This document shows, piece by piece, positions 49,511-61,989 of a stretch of 64,000 nucleotides of DNA. The notes under the pieces are model-generated. The model was not told where the DNA came from. It was given only the letters and a program-made list of their open reading frames with translations, and did not search any database. A program made the position numbers and the translations under genes. The first letter of the stretch is position 1. Every line of letters starts with the position of its first letter. The DNA lies in contig OX381710.1 in NCBI GenBank assembly GCA_947462335.1, positions 64,723,303 through 64,787,302 on the forward strand. The letters run 5' to 3'. The stretch comes from Harmothoe impar. Its lineage: Eukaryota; Annelida; Polychaeta; Phyllodocida; Polynoidae.

Positions 49511-52500
49511 ATAGTCAGATACTTGGATGGTTCCCGGACAGTCCCTAGTCCTAGCCTACCCCAACTGTACGGATTAATACAAATGCAATTCTCTGTTAAG
49601 CCTTATGGATCAGAAAATGCGTAGTTAAGGAGCTGAAACAAGTTTCTCACTGACAAAGGATCATTGAAAATCTTCCTGCAACAGTAGATGATTTCGGAAA
49701 ACATTTGAAGAGGATGTGCCTGGCTACTATTATTTCCAAATGAACACAGGTGAGAGTGGAATGGAAATCTGAGCACCATCACAATTATCCTGTTTGGTTC
49801 TAACCATAGATACAGCTTTATTAATGATGTCAACTCAGTCTACCAAAGCAATGCAATACTAACTCAGTGAACAGCTAAAGTTATCAAGAAAGATCTAAGC
49901 AACCTGTGTGTACTGCAGAGGTCTAGACAAGTCTGCCTGCTATTCTGCTACCTCCTGCTATCAAAATACAGAAAGAAGAGATCAGCTGATCAATAACACC
50001 AGGGAGACATATTTTGTTTGCTAGCCACATGGAATAGCAACAGATGAAGGTATAGTGATATAGTTTGGTATCCATAATTATAGTTAACCAAAGGGATGTC
50101 AGCATGAGACTTTGGGCCGATCCTATAAGCTCCAGTGGCAGCCTGACTCACGTATTAGCCAAGGTTTCTATCCTTTTTACGTTAATCTGCATGGTCAGAC
50201 CCAGGCACTGGAACAACAAGGTACATGTTAATACTAGATCTGCACTATGTTACCCATATTTTTGAACTTAAGCTGGAAGCTAAATTATTAACTGTATTAC
50301 TAAGACTATTTTGATGCTATAAAAAACAGTCCCCACTAATTCCCCACTGGAGGGTATGATCACTGGACTATTAGACACCAGTTTATCCAAACCTCAGGTA
50401 AAAATGAGAATAATCGGTACACAGTAGTGTTCCCCTCCAATTTCCTGCCTGTCCTAAACATCTGCAGTGACTTTAAAGGATGGCTGGACATTTTAAGCTG
50501 ACAATTCTGTGAGGATTATAGTGGTAAATTATAAAGAGGGACTGCAAGAAACATGTTTCCTTTTGTAGGTTGACCTCATTAGATATTCAAAATGGCTGTC
50601 CTAGCCTTCCAAGGGATGTAAGTATTTGATAAAAAAAATATTCTCACATTTAGAGCATAGCTCCGGAAAAATCGAGCCCGATTTTTATCACTGAGCTCAT
50701 TATAAATTCAAACTGTCTTCCTCTAACCTACTTGGGAATCACACCAATGAGTTCACTGACTTCTGGAGTATATATATGGAATCTAAAACTGTGTTTCTAA
50801 GTTGATTAGAAGCAAAGATAGGCTTTTGCTCTCCGAAATGAATGGAAAATGGTGCATTTCTCACAAGTAACCTCATTATAAATTCAAAATGGCTGCCCAC
50901 ATCATTTCAGAAAGTGGTCCATTCAATTCCTTGGCATCAGAAATGTATATTTTGAGTCTAAGATTGTGTTTCTAAACCGATTAGAAGCAGAGAGAGACAC
51001 CTTTATATATTTTAGCAATATCTCAAATATCGCTCCACCCGTAAATTCAAAATGGCCGCCATATCTTCTGTGTGGATTTCCAGAAAGGTTGTCCAGGTAG
51101 AATCAACTTGTTATGGGTCCTACTTATTGAAAAAACACCACAACCTTTTACAGCAAGACCAACACCCTTGACCCCCCTTGGCTCCCTGGGTACATGTTAA
51201 TGCAGTTACATGGCTTTTTAAATGGGAAAATAAATATTCTAAGGGTGTAGTATTCAGAAACTATATTTTCTCCTACTAAGAGTACTATATCCGCTCCAGA
51301 CACTGCTAAGTATAATTTTAAAAAATCTTAATCAACAATTCATCACCCCTTTAGGAGATTCTGTCCCTATGCACCCTAATTATGCATTTAGTTAAATTAC
51401 ACATGGGATCTTAATATATCCATGTGCGTGCTTCGTCTCAGTATCTTATTCATATAGACCCTTTATAGTGTATTCCCATACATAACTCTCTGATGGGAGT
51501 CATATCATAGCAGACAACAGGAAAGTAGTGGGAGATGAACAAAGGATGTCCTGTAGGACCCTAGGTCTGGGGTTGAAAGTTTAGACCTGGGATTATCCTT
51601 TAGGGATAGACAGGCAGGTCAGCCTAGATGTGTTGCCTCATCGGATTAGCTCCCATCCCCCTGTAGATTATCTCATAATACTCTGGGGATCAACTCCCGT
51701 CGGCTTAATCCCACAGGAGTCTGGCTGCATCTGCACCACTAGGGTTTGAGGGTCAGCTCCAATCAATTAGAATTTAACACTTTAATGCCAACATCCTATT
51801 TTAGTGTACACTTTAAATAATTGGGTCATTTATTATAGCAACTATGGATGTGCACCGTCATCAATTGTGAGCTGGCTAATGCCCAGATGGAAACATAAGA
51901 CAATATGTAACAGAGGGGTATGTTTTTATGTGTGAATTCACAGTATATTCATCAACCATAGTATGCGGAAACCATTTCCATACATAACTTATCACCTTGA
52001 TGCAAATGCTAATTGACCCATTTCTTAATGCAAATAACCTTTCTCAGAATCACTTTGAGCATGGATGCTAGACGTTTGGATGTCCACCACTGGATGGGAG
52101 AAGAGTATAGCCTTCATACAGGTCTCCCATATGTAGCTGTATGTGCAGGGATTCCCCTTTTCATCCAGGAGTGACGTTCTGGTGATATTCATTATATCTC
52201 TGAGAGATGTGGGCAGTTTATTTGTCACTCAATCACTCGTGCTCCACATCACATCCTTACGCTGGCCCCCGTATGTAAGCAGCCATCTTTTCCCCCTTCC
52301 CCTGACTTAAATAACTGCCTTTCGGGTTTGATTATATCCATTTAAGCACCCCTTCTTATGATTGCTTCATCCAGAGTATGTATTACCTTTAATGTTTCTA
52401 GTTACTATGGCACGGTGAGGGCCTACAGCCAGTGTAGCCCTGGTGTACAGATGGTGTAATTGTAGCTGTGTTTGGGCACTATTTCACTATAGAGCACTGT

Positions 52501-52685
52501 GCCCCGTAACTGGTGCATTAAAACATCCCTCTTTATATTGTCCTCCCACTCCCTGACGATGTCCTGCGGCAAGGGAAGTGGACATAAATGAAAGTCGCTC
52601 TGCACTCATAAACCACACTACAAAACACAGCCATGTCAGGACTGCTTTACACACTGGTATCTGACGTACAGGGGTCTCTAACGCC

Positions 52686-52839
52686 GACTGCAGCGCCATT
52701 AAGGCAGTAGCAGTGACGGAAAAGGGAACTAAAGTATAGTTGATATTATTGCTGGTTCCCTGGAGTAGCACCACTGTCTCACTGGTGGCAGCAGTTAGGT
52801 AGTAACCAGCAGCGTTCAATCGGGGGACAAGATGGCGGT
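52686..52839 (-). repeat. Family B dispersed repeat
   Basis: Reverse orientation: GACTGCAGCGCCATTAAGGC, AAGGGAACTAAAGT, GCTGGTTCCCTGG and the end GGGGGACAAGATGGCGG. Confidence 0.72.
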
Positions 52840-54674
52840 TTACATGTGATGACCAGGTTCTGCCCTATATCATTCTCGCTCAGGACATATAGAGTAAATA
52901 AAGAATAAATCTCAGAGAAAAAAGCGCCACTTGTTGTGACTGCATTGCTCCTATTTAGCTTTATAAATAAACAAAACAAGAATTTAAATAAATAGAAATA
53001 TGAGCTGAAGTGGAGGAGCCTGCAGCAAAGTCAATCTCTGGCTGCAGAATAATCACACTAATTACCGATAAGCACCTCCTGCAATTAGCCAATTAACGAC
53101 CTGGCCCCAATTACAACGTGCAGACAGGTCTGGTAGGCCGCAGGGAGATTCATCACACTCACCTACACCATGTAGACGTACAGGTATACAGGTGTGTTAC
53201 AAGGGGTGGGGCCTGGTTTGCCATACTATATACTACATGTAGTATCTAGGAAGAAAATCACTGATTTCAATATAGATATTTTCATTTATTATTAGGCACT
53301 GAAGTCTATGGCTCAGAATTCGTGCAGCTTGATGTGACAACTGGTATTACTACTCTTGACTGGTATGTATTGTTTTAGTTGGAGGAAGAAGCCACATTGA
53401 CAAAGGATGGAATATGGGACACATGCAGCTAGCCTACTTACAAATTGAGTGGAGATATGTTTTATCAAAAGCTCACTGTGATGTTGTGACACATGGGGAC
53501 ACACTGACAAGTCTGCAGGGTTAATTCACAGGATATTACCGTTTTTATCTCCCCAGCAGGCCGTGGTTAAAGATGTACAAAGATGTACAGGAATGTTGGG
53601 CAGGCTGGGACCTTACAGACAGCCACACCTGTCTAAACACCACCACCAGGGTCATGCACTGTCCAGTCTGGTCCCAGGCTGGGAGGTAGGTAGGGGGGGG
53701 GGGGGGGACCTGGGATGCCACAAGTATCAGCTTCATCCTGAACACGGCCCTGATGGAGGCCAGCAGGGGAGACCTCCCCCAGGGATCTGGTAGGGGAAAG
53801 TTCACAAATGACGTCACCTATAGATATATAAAGGGACCTTCCCAAGACCCTCACCCCCACGTCACTACTTTGTTCAAATTGACTTACATAAATGGATAGC
53901 CTGGGTCACATCTCGTCACTAAAGACTCCCTCGCCCTTACTTACAAGCCTCAGGAGGTATATTATTGAAAAGTGTATTTACTCCTTCTCCCCAGAATTCG
54001 TAAAATCAAATGTACATAGCATGAACAGTGTATTATCAGTTTTACATAAGGCGGCCAATAAGCCCTAGCAGAAGCCGAGGATGTCCCCAAAAGCAGCCCC
54101 AGAGACACGTAGATTGCTATCTGTGGGTGTAGTATATTCCATGTGAGAGGCTGGTGGCTAGGGGCAGTGTGTTATCTCCCACTGTCTGGTATCTACAGTA
54201 CAGCAGTACGACAGCTGTCCCATTGTAGCAGCCTGACCACACAAGGTTAACTCTCTGTGGTGTGGTCAGCTAGGGGGCTACTGGTGGTGTGTACAAGGAA
54301 AGGGGTAGAATCTAGAAATGACAGTATACAGAGCCAATCTAGAAATATATATATCTAGGATTGGCTGTATATCATAATACTATGCAGACACCTAGAAATG
54401 TCCTGTTTCTATCTGCCGGCTGCAATATGAACTTGTCTTAATTTCAAAGACCCGGTGTGATTTTATTATGATATAATAAGAATGAAGCCATGTGTAGATT
54501 GCTGTTTGGTGTATGCTACACCAGAAACAACAAGGGCTTTATCTGCTGCATTTAGATATAAACCACCTCCCTGAAACACACACACACGACCATGGAAAGT
54601 CCCTAGAATACATTGACCACATTCCCCATTTCTTATTTTAAAAGTTTATTCGTCTGGCGCTGAATATGTCTATT

Positions 54675-54786
54675 TTAACCCATTCATGGTTGATATCATG
54701 GTACACTCCCATGGGTCAGCTAGATGCATGGGTGATGCCCTGGTGAATAGACTCGTCATGGCTGCATTCATGTACCATGACGACAG
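54675..54786. mobile_element. Family A MITE, short copy
   Basis: TTAACCCATTCATGGTTGAT start, GATGCCCTGGTGAATAGACT, GGCTGCATTCATGTACCATG then ACGAC. Confidence 0.75.
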
Positions 54787-56130
54787 ATGGCTATGGAGGT
54801 GGTGTTGTTTTGGGTCTGGGAACAACATACGTGAAGTTATGAACGTGTCGGGGTCGGTTAGCAACATCCAGATCCCACTGGGTGTCACTCAAATACTCCC
54901 TGACTATCACACACACATTTACTTTTCCATTTCTCATGAACGATTCTCTCTTTTTTTTTTTATTAAATATAAAATGTATATTATACACTAAGGAGTTACC
55001 TCTGTTGCATGGTGACAATACCCAGTATGATCCAACACACACGTTTAACCCAGTTAGGGATCAACCTGCATTGTAAACACTACAAGGACAGGTACAAAAG
55101 ATCATGCACACCTCAGTTATGTCTACCCATGAGTATTATGAAAATAGAGACATGCAAGCATCTGTCATGCCTTGACATTAACTGCCTTTATTTACAAATC
55201 ATGTGGATAATTAACATAGATATAACGTCGTGCAGTTACATGTTTAATTTCACTCTACATGGAAAGGTTGGCCGGGTTCATAATGCCCCAGGAGGGGAGG
55301 TCCATTCTCTGTATTGTCACATGTTTCAATAGTAGTTTAGGGGAGGACACGGTCGTGCTGCGAGATAAAAGGGCATGTAAATATGGGATCTCTTAAGGTC
55401 AGCGGGGATGTGTTCTCCCTGACAGTATTGGAAAAAATTGAAAATTCAGAAATAAAAGCGTTAATATAAAATAAGTAACTATTGCATACACCATGTGTGA
55501 TTGGGACTAGAATTGCCTGTGAATCAAGATATCAATATTCTTCACCATACTATAATACAATACATGGAGCTGGTAACTACAAACGAAGGAATTAGACTAA
55601 CGGTAAACAGTTAGCTACATTAGGCCTTAATGTCGACACAAAAGTCCTCTTTTTAGCATATACTACTAATTGTATACCCCCAGCTAGCTACTTTTCAGAC
55701 GTCGCAGTTCCAGCTAAAAACGTGCCCTTACAAGGCCAAGAACAAGCCTCATACAACTAGACGCCGACCCCTGCGTGTTGTACACATATACTTCTTTCTG
55801 CCCGTGATGGCCACAAATCCCTCACACTGACATCCAGACTGCAGAAGGTGAGCAGAGATTAATGAAGCTCTCACCTGTAGGCGCCTAAATGTAACCCCTC
55901 AGGGCATCCTGCCACCTGAGACCACATTTAGGTGTGTGCCCTGTGGTCTGTATTTATAGAAGTACAGCCACTATTTTGGCCTCCCTTATCTCAGGCTGAG
56001 GACAGCATCATCTGTCCTCTACCTCACCAGTCTGGGACGTGATTAGAAGGGGTAATCAGAGATCTTATCAGGGGGTGATCCAAGGGGTACCTCCCTCCAG
56101 ATTAATCTCTACTAAAAGTTACCTAGTCAA

Positions 56131-56605
56131 CTAGATTACTTCTATAAAGTCGTTGCCCAAAGCTAAAAGGCTGTTGCTTCCGGTAAGGAAAGTTGCCTGC
56201 GATTTTGTTTCCGTGTGATCGCTGATCCCGCGAGAGACGAACTTAAAGCAAGCTGCAAGTTTTTCGTCCAATCCAGAGGGACGTCTATCAATGAATATAC
56301 TATTGATATTGATATACCAGTATGACATCTCACAACGATTTAAACTACTTTTGGACGACCGGAGAAATAGAGGAATTAGATTTACGAGTACCGTTGAACC
56401 TTCCGAAGGAATTCACCATTTTTGCAATGAAATTGATACATACAATGCCAGTGTCCACAATTGGGACTCCTTCAAATACAGGCGGACCTTTATCAAGTAT
56501 TATCTCCTCAGACTGTACATTCTTTCTCATACTTTTCTTACGTATTTTTCTAGACACTTGAGGTTCTCTTACAAATCAGTTTGGCTTGTAACGTTGTATT
56601 TGTAG
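56131..56605. other. Unassigned open-frame cluster
   Basis: Free of repeats. On the plus strand overlapping frames of 104 codons (from 56291) and 79 codons (from 56322, starting MTSHNDLNYFWTTGEIEE and ending in a hydrophobic stretch) are open; on the minus strand frames of 65 and 70 codons are open. A TATAAAG sits at 56133. The composition is more coding-like than its surroundings, but I recognise no domain and cannot choose a strand. It may be an old transposon gene fragment, a first exon or chance. Confidence 0.2.
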
Positions 56606-57392
56606 TCCATGTGCATTCACTTCTTTTCCCATGACAACTACTTTTGTGAAGCAAGCTGAGAAAAACTACCTGTAGGCCCCAAACCAGATGCAATCTACGG
56701 TAATCTAGAAGAAAGAGGCGCAAAAAAGTGCAAGCATACAGTTTGTCTTACAAGGAGATAAGGGGCTTGGTGTGGTAGACTAAAAACCAGACTCGCCTGA
56801 TTGCCTCAGTTAAAGTACATCTGTCAGGGCGGGGCGAATACATGCAGGAGTCTCTTAATGTATAAGGGCGTGGCTAGAAAAGTTTCAAAGTGGGTGGGGG
56901 GGGGGGGGGAGAGGGGGTTTATGGCCATGCCCCCCCCCCCTTTTTCGTTTTTTTTCGGGTTGGTCAAAAGGGAGAGGACATGCCCCCCCCCCCCACGTCC
57001 ATCCTGGTACACATATGATACTGCCATATACATGGATGTGAATGAATTAGTACAATGTTTAGTATCTTAGTGATGTCTTTTTTTAAAGTTTATTTCTGTA
57101 TTTGTCATCATAGATAGTGCCTAATGTTACATTGCAGCAACATACCGTACTGTCATTGCCGTCTCTAAACCCCAATCCATCCTATATAGGACTGGGTCCC
57201 TGTCCTGGCTCCACTCCGACTGTTGCTGTAGGGATACCAATATGTGGGCCTTGAATGGTTGCGGACGTCCACCCTAGTGCTGCCAGTAGGTAGTAGATGT
57301 AGTATAACAGACGGTGTCCGGGTAACAACAGACGCGTCTTGTTCTGTCCCAACCCCCCCCTCCTCCCTACAGGTAACAGCTACAGTACACCG

Positions 57393-57628
57393 CTAACCCT
57401 GTACAGGCAGCAACATGCTTTAATGCATTAGGGCCCTGGTGGTCATGATGCACCAATGCAACCATGGCGAGTCAACACGTCAGAGCTGCATGAATGCATC
57501 ATGCAAACCCGTTGGGCGTGTATCAATCGCGGCATGAATGGTGCCATGGAGGGTAGATTCACCAGGGTTGCATTGATGCATCATAACGGCAACGGGCATG
57601 ATGCGTTAAAGCACTATGCGGCCCCTAG
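57393..57628. mobile_element. Family A MITE, complete
   Basis: CTAACCCTGTACAGGCAGCA start, GCTTTAATGCATTAGGGCCC, GTGTATCAATCGCGGCATGA, and right arm GCGTTAAAGCACTATGCGGC ending CCCCTAG. Confidence 0.83.
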
Positions 57629-58024
57629 ATACGTATCCCTCTATTCATCACACTGGGCTAAAATTGATTCTGGTGTAGATGTACGACAAGTTGGGTGTAG
57701 AGATAGCTACACCGATACGTATGTCTCATACATGAAACAACACGTTAGTACTGACCTGTGTTCTAAGAACACTACAGAACCATATAGAGGACGCAATGTG
57801 CAGGCATGTTGGTGGCTTCACATACATTTTTCTCCTTTGGTTTGTTTTGCCCACAGAAGGTTTGTCCCCGGGTTTGTCCGGTCTCACCTATACCTACCCC
57901 CCCCCCCCCCCCCACACACACACCCACACCCACACAGACCCAGGGGCAGGGCCGACTGCCGAGAATGTCATGGTGGGGTGTGCATGAAATATGGAATGAG
58001 ACTTGGGAGACACAAGCTGCTTGT

Positions 58025-58235
58025 GTAACCCTCTAACGACTGCACACTGCTTTAATGTACCATGCCCTTGCATTGAGTATTCTTGCATCATGCTCAATCT
58101 TCAGGAGTGTATGAACCCGATATGGTTGTCCTGCGACTCTGGTGAGTTACTCGCGCATAGTGGCACCAAAGGGCAAACTGTGTGGACGCAGTGCGTTCAA
58201 TACATGAAGTGTACTGTGCGGTCCCCCCAGGGTGC
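58025..58235. mobile_element. Family A MITE, diverged
   Basis: GTAACCCTCTAACGACTGCA start, GCTTTAATGTACCATGCCCT, GAGTGTATGAACCCGATATG, and a faint right arm GTGTACTGTGCGGTCCCCCC. Confidence 0.7.
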
Positions 58236-58366
58236 AGCCTCCATGGGCTGTGAGGTTGACACCATGAGGTGGACTAGTGGGATTTAGGCAGCATAAAAAG
58301 CTGTCCACTTTTCCACCGGAGTGACAAACATGGATAAATACCTGCACTGCCGCCCAAAACAACTGT

Positions 58367-58586
58367 GCCTCTACATGGGTCCTCACAATTTTGACCGTGT
58401 CGCCGTGTCGATTTTTAGCAAAAGGGCTGAGTCATTGTGTCGATTTTTAGCTATATAAGAACTTAGAGAAAAATTCCTGTGGGTCGATTTTTACCCCTAA
58501 CTTTCCTGTGTCCGTCGATTTTTAAAATGGCCTAAAAGGGCCGTGTCGCCGTGTCGCCCGTGTCGATTTTTACCCATGTAGAGGCA
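58367..58586. mobile_element. Small MITE with GTGTCGATTTTT repeats
   Basis: Inverted ends TGCCTCTACATGGGT and ACCCATGTAGAGGCA, flanked by ACAACTG on the right and the same ACAACTG on the left (a 7 bp duplication, or 8 bp with one mismatch). The interior has about five direct copies of GTCGATTTTTA with CCGTGTCGCCGTGTCG. The duplication length hints at hAT. Confidence 0.78.
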
Positions 58587-59830
58587 CACAACTGCCGCCT
58601 GTAAACACCTCTATACTGGGTACACTCCACCTGGGCCCTTACTGTGGGCATCCGTCTCCTGGTGAATATAGTCAGACAAAATATATTTGTACTCTTTTTT
58701 AAGAATGTATGTATCTAGATACAATTTTATTGGCTTAGAAATATGACATGAACGTCATTCCATCAGCAACATATGTCCCTTACATTAGACATGCATTCAT
58801 GACCAGGAGGCCAAAATGAGATAAATATAAGTTCTTAAAATGGTTTATTTAAATAGTTTAAACCTCCTGGCCTCTCACCCAACCTAAACAGTGAGATTAC
58901 AGTCATCTCCAGGGTTAACCATCCTGAGTGGAGTTGGACAAAGGCAGTACCAGTCTGTCTGGCCGTCCCCGTCTTGACAACGTCAAGATGTATCCACGTG
59001 CCTTCCCCTCACACAGTGACAGCCTCCCCTGACGTACCATTAACGCTGCTGACGTCATACGTCACGGACGCCGGGCGTTGACAACTGGGGGCGCTGCGGT
59101 CGCTGTAGTTGTCAGTGGGGCAACTAGGGGGCCTCTGGTGGCCAAAGTTCTGTGAAACCGCTCCCCATCAACGTCTCGAAGAAATGTCCCCTTTTCTTTT
59201 TGCTATTTCATAAAGAGACTACCGGTACCGGTAAGGAAAAGCCACATTCCCCTAGAGTGGACCACGATCCCACCACGATAGCATCTGCTACATCTTTCAC
59301 ATTGATCAGCTTGGCTGGACTGGGCTACTGAGCCCGCTACTGAGCCCTTGGTAAGGACTATTAACTTCAATGTAGTGCAGTGCATTATGGACTTTGAATA
59401 TGTATATGTGGACCACGCATATGCACATATTATATCAAAGTCCACAAACCAACGCTAGCAGTCTCTGCCCCCCCCCCACCCACCCACTAAGTAGCAGTAG
59501 CATTACTTGTCGGGGTGCAGGAGTTATCAGCCTTGGTATGTGGGTGATGCTTTACATCCCGACCTCCCCACATCATCACACGACCCCCTCCTGGATCACC
59601 ACCACCCCAGCTTTCATCATCCTGCCATCTTATTAAATAACCCTAAGTGGGGCCACCAGGGGGCCACTTTGGGCACAGATTATATGTGCACGATGTGGAT
59701 GGGTGTCTGGGCTGCCAGGGGCGTCATCCCCCAAAAACCCTCATGTTATAGGTACATGTATTATAGCTGTGTAACTGGTCATTTTGTGTAGGACACCATC
59801 TTGCCCCCTTCGCCATTTTGAGGGTACTTC

Positions 59831-60311
59831 CCCGGTCCCCGCACTCCCATGTCTATCCTGACACCATCCTTGTTACAAAAAACGCGGAAAAGGGGTCATT
59901 TTCACTGATTCAGCACTGACAAGTATTTGAAAGAAAATCCGTGGAAAGGGGGTGTATTTGACACTGAATCCGTGGAAAGGGGGTGTATTTGACACTGAAT
60001 CCGTGGAAAGGGGATGTATTTGACACTGACACTCTGGAAAGGGGATGTATTTGACACTAACTCCACAGAGAGGGGGTATATTTGACACTGACTCAACAGA
60101 CAGGGTGTTTTGTTATTAGGAGACAGATAGGACAGCCTCATATCTCTGTGTCAGTGTTTTATGAAAAAAGGGGTACTTTTTGGGCTCCTAAAATCCGTGA
60201 TTTCACTATAAAAAGGGCACCTTTTTCACTCCAAAGTCCGCAGAAAGGGGGGTATTTGAAACCCCATAACGAGGATGGTGTCAGTATAGATTTGGAAGTG
60301 CGGGGACCGGG
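59831..60311. mobile_element. hAT-like MITE with 8 bp target duplication
   Basis: Terminal inverted repeats CCCGGTCCCCGCAC match exactly at both ends and continue imperfectly through TCTATxCTGACACCATCCT. The 8 bp GGTACTTC is repeated directly at 59823-59830 and 60312-60319. An 8 bp duplication is the hallmark of hAT transposases. No coding capacity. A 31 bp minisatellite fills the interior. Confidence 0.85.
59939..60110. repeat. 31 bp minisatellite inside the hAT-like MITE
   Basis: About five units of ATCCGTGGAAAGGGGGTGTA followed by TTTGACACTGA. The first two are identical and later units diverge. Confidence 0.9.
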
Positions 60312-60894
60312 GGTACTTCGCTGGTCCCTGCGGCTGCCTACCAGTGATCGACTCGAATGGGCACCCGGATTAAGGTGTAGAAACCAGCAAAGCTGTAAGC
60401 TTCAATTTTAGTTCCCCTTCCTGTCACTGGCACTGACAGCAGAGCGCTGCAGTCGACCCCTTCCACCCCTGGTGCCCCCAGACTGGCTGGGTAGCATATT
60501 GGAGGGATGATACATGTGGCTAGCAGACTGTGCCGTGTACTTATGGCTCATTAAGTGTCAAAACATGGCAGAGAATCACAGACCCTGATGGCTGAGGTAG
60601 CAGTAACATCACTCTCCACACAACCATACTGCAACTCATCTGACAGCACTATGATGTGGAGAAGTGCAGGGTTCATGATTCTGGTATAAAACGTTTTGCA
60701 ATAAGAAACAACTTCTGCTACATGTGTATAATGTTTATAGAAGAAAGGTAATTGATAATTGGACAATATTGGTGAAATACATACTATAAAATGTCCACTA
60801 CTGCCCCCTCTACATATCCCTGACCCTCCACATCAGGGGGTGTTCCTGGAAGTAATTCCTGGTGAGTTGTGTGTTGCTGTGAGTTGTATGAGTC

Positions 60895-60957
60895 TGTGTG
60901 TGAGGTGTGTGTGTCTGTGTGTGAGGTGTGTGTGTCTGTGTGAGAGATGTGTGTGCA
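60895..60957. repeat. GTGTGTCTGTGTGTGAGGTG minisatellite
   Basis: About three units of 22 bp, GT-rich. Confidence 0.88.
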
Positions 60958-61338
60958 GCCATGCACGGTTCCAGCACGTGGGGTGCAGGGGGTTAACACG
61001 AGGCACATGGGGCTACTGGAGGAATGGCTGTGTAATAGATGGACCAACACATGGCTGTATGACACTGATGGTCCTCCAGCCTACAGCCTCTCTGCACCAC
61101 TACACAAGAGCCACAGCCGGGGCAATATTGGCCAAGGGTTAGACAGTCAACTTGGACTATACCATTGGTTTTATCCTTATTTTTTTGTATTTCATTTTGG
61201 CTTTTACATCTGTCAGGTAGCCTACCCTTGCTCATAAGGCATTATAGTTGAACTGTGTCACATTGTTCCATAAATACGTTGGGGTTATTTTACCTGATGA
61301 TTATCATACATGTAGCTTAACATGCAGGAATTCACTTA

Positions 61339-61560
61339 CCGTAAATTCCCGCGTACTACCCGCATCTCGCGTATAACCCGCACCCCCAACTCAGGGGAAT
61401 CCTATAACCCGTTTTTGAATTTGAAAATTTCAATTTTAGTACTGTTCTATAATAATAAAAACCCTCGTATAACCCGCACCCTATATAGGCATGTTTGGTA
61501 TCAAATGAAAGCTGAGTCTGGTTCGCGTACAACCCGCGGGTAGTACGCGGGAATTTACGG
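61339..61560. mobile_element. pogo-like MITE with CCGTAAATTCCCG ends
   Basis: Inverted ends CCGTAAATTCCCGCGTACTA and TAGTACGCGGGAATTTACGG, exact reverse complements over 20 bases, flanked by TA. Interior carries TATAACCCGCACC repeats. Best preserved copy of this family here. Confidence 0.88.
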
Positions 61561-61798
61561 TAGCTCTCAGTAATAGACATGTGTAAACCCTGTCCTATCT
61601 ACCCACTGGTGTGACTGATTTATGTAGTGGTGCTGATGGGGCCACAACCATACATAGCCTACCTCCCCTGGTGTCAACAAGGCCTGTCAGCGCCTCTAGT
61701 GGCCGCTAGGGTAACACAGGTAGCAGGGGGCAGTTCACTTCCTGTAACCCAGTCACCTCAGGACAGGGACACTCCTGCACCATAATCATGTTCACTCT

Positions 61799-61989
61799 GT
61801 AAAGTGTTTAATGCCCTATGCCCTCTATCGTCATGATGCATGAATGCAGTCCTAGTGACTCTACTCGCCAGGGTTGCATTCATGCATCATGACGACACTT
61901 TGGAGCTCTTTGGGAGTGTATTGACCCGATGCATTCATGACTCATGACGACAGAGAGTACAGCGCATAAAGTACTATACTGCCATTAAA
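61799..61989. mobile_element. Family A MITE
   Basis: GTTTAATGCCCTATGCCCTC, GTCATGATGCATGAATGCAG with its inverted GCATTCATGCATCATGACGA, GAGTGTATTGACCCGATGCA, then AAAGTACTATACTGCC. Confidence 0.83.

Larger units (their letters stand above)
45778..51192. mobile_element. 5.4 kb element with about 750 bp inverted arms
   Basis: Left arm 45778-46524 and right arm 50365-51192 are inverted copies, starting TACCCAGGGAGCC at each end and flanked by CAT (45775-45777, 51193-51195). The right arm has about 130 extra bases near 50448-50580. Within each arm a GCCATTTTGAATTTATAATG unit recurs about four times at 150-200 bp spacing. The centre has no transposase and holds other inserted repeats. Class uncertain: a foldback-type or long-TIR DNA transposon. 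Confidence 0.82.
59791..60456 (+). repeat. Family B dispersed repeat, interrupted by a hAT-like MITE
   Basis: Starts GGACACCATCTTGCCCCC, breaks at GGTACTTC (59823-59830), resumes after the insertion with the duplicated GGTACTTCGCTGGTCCCTGC, and ends TTTTAGTTCCCCTTCCTGTC then GCGCTGCAGTCGA. Confidence 0.75.

Noticed and set aside
57456..58028. 190-codon plus-strand open frame
   Set aside because: Begins inside a family A MITE and runs through a poly-C tract; not a protein family I recognise.
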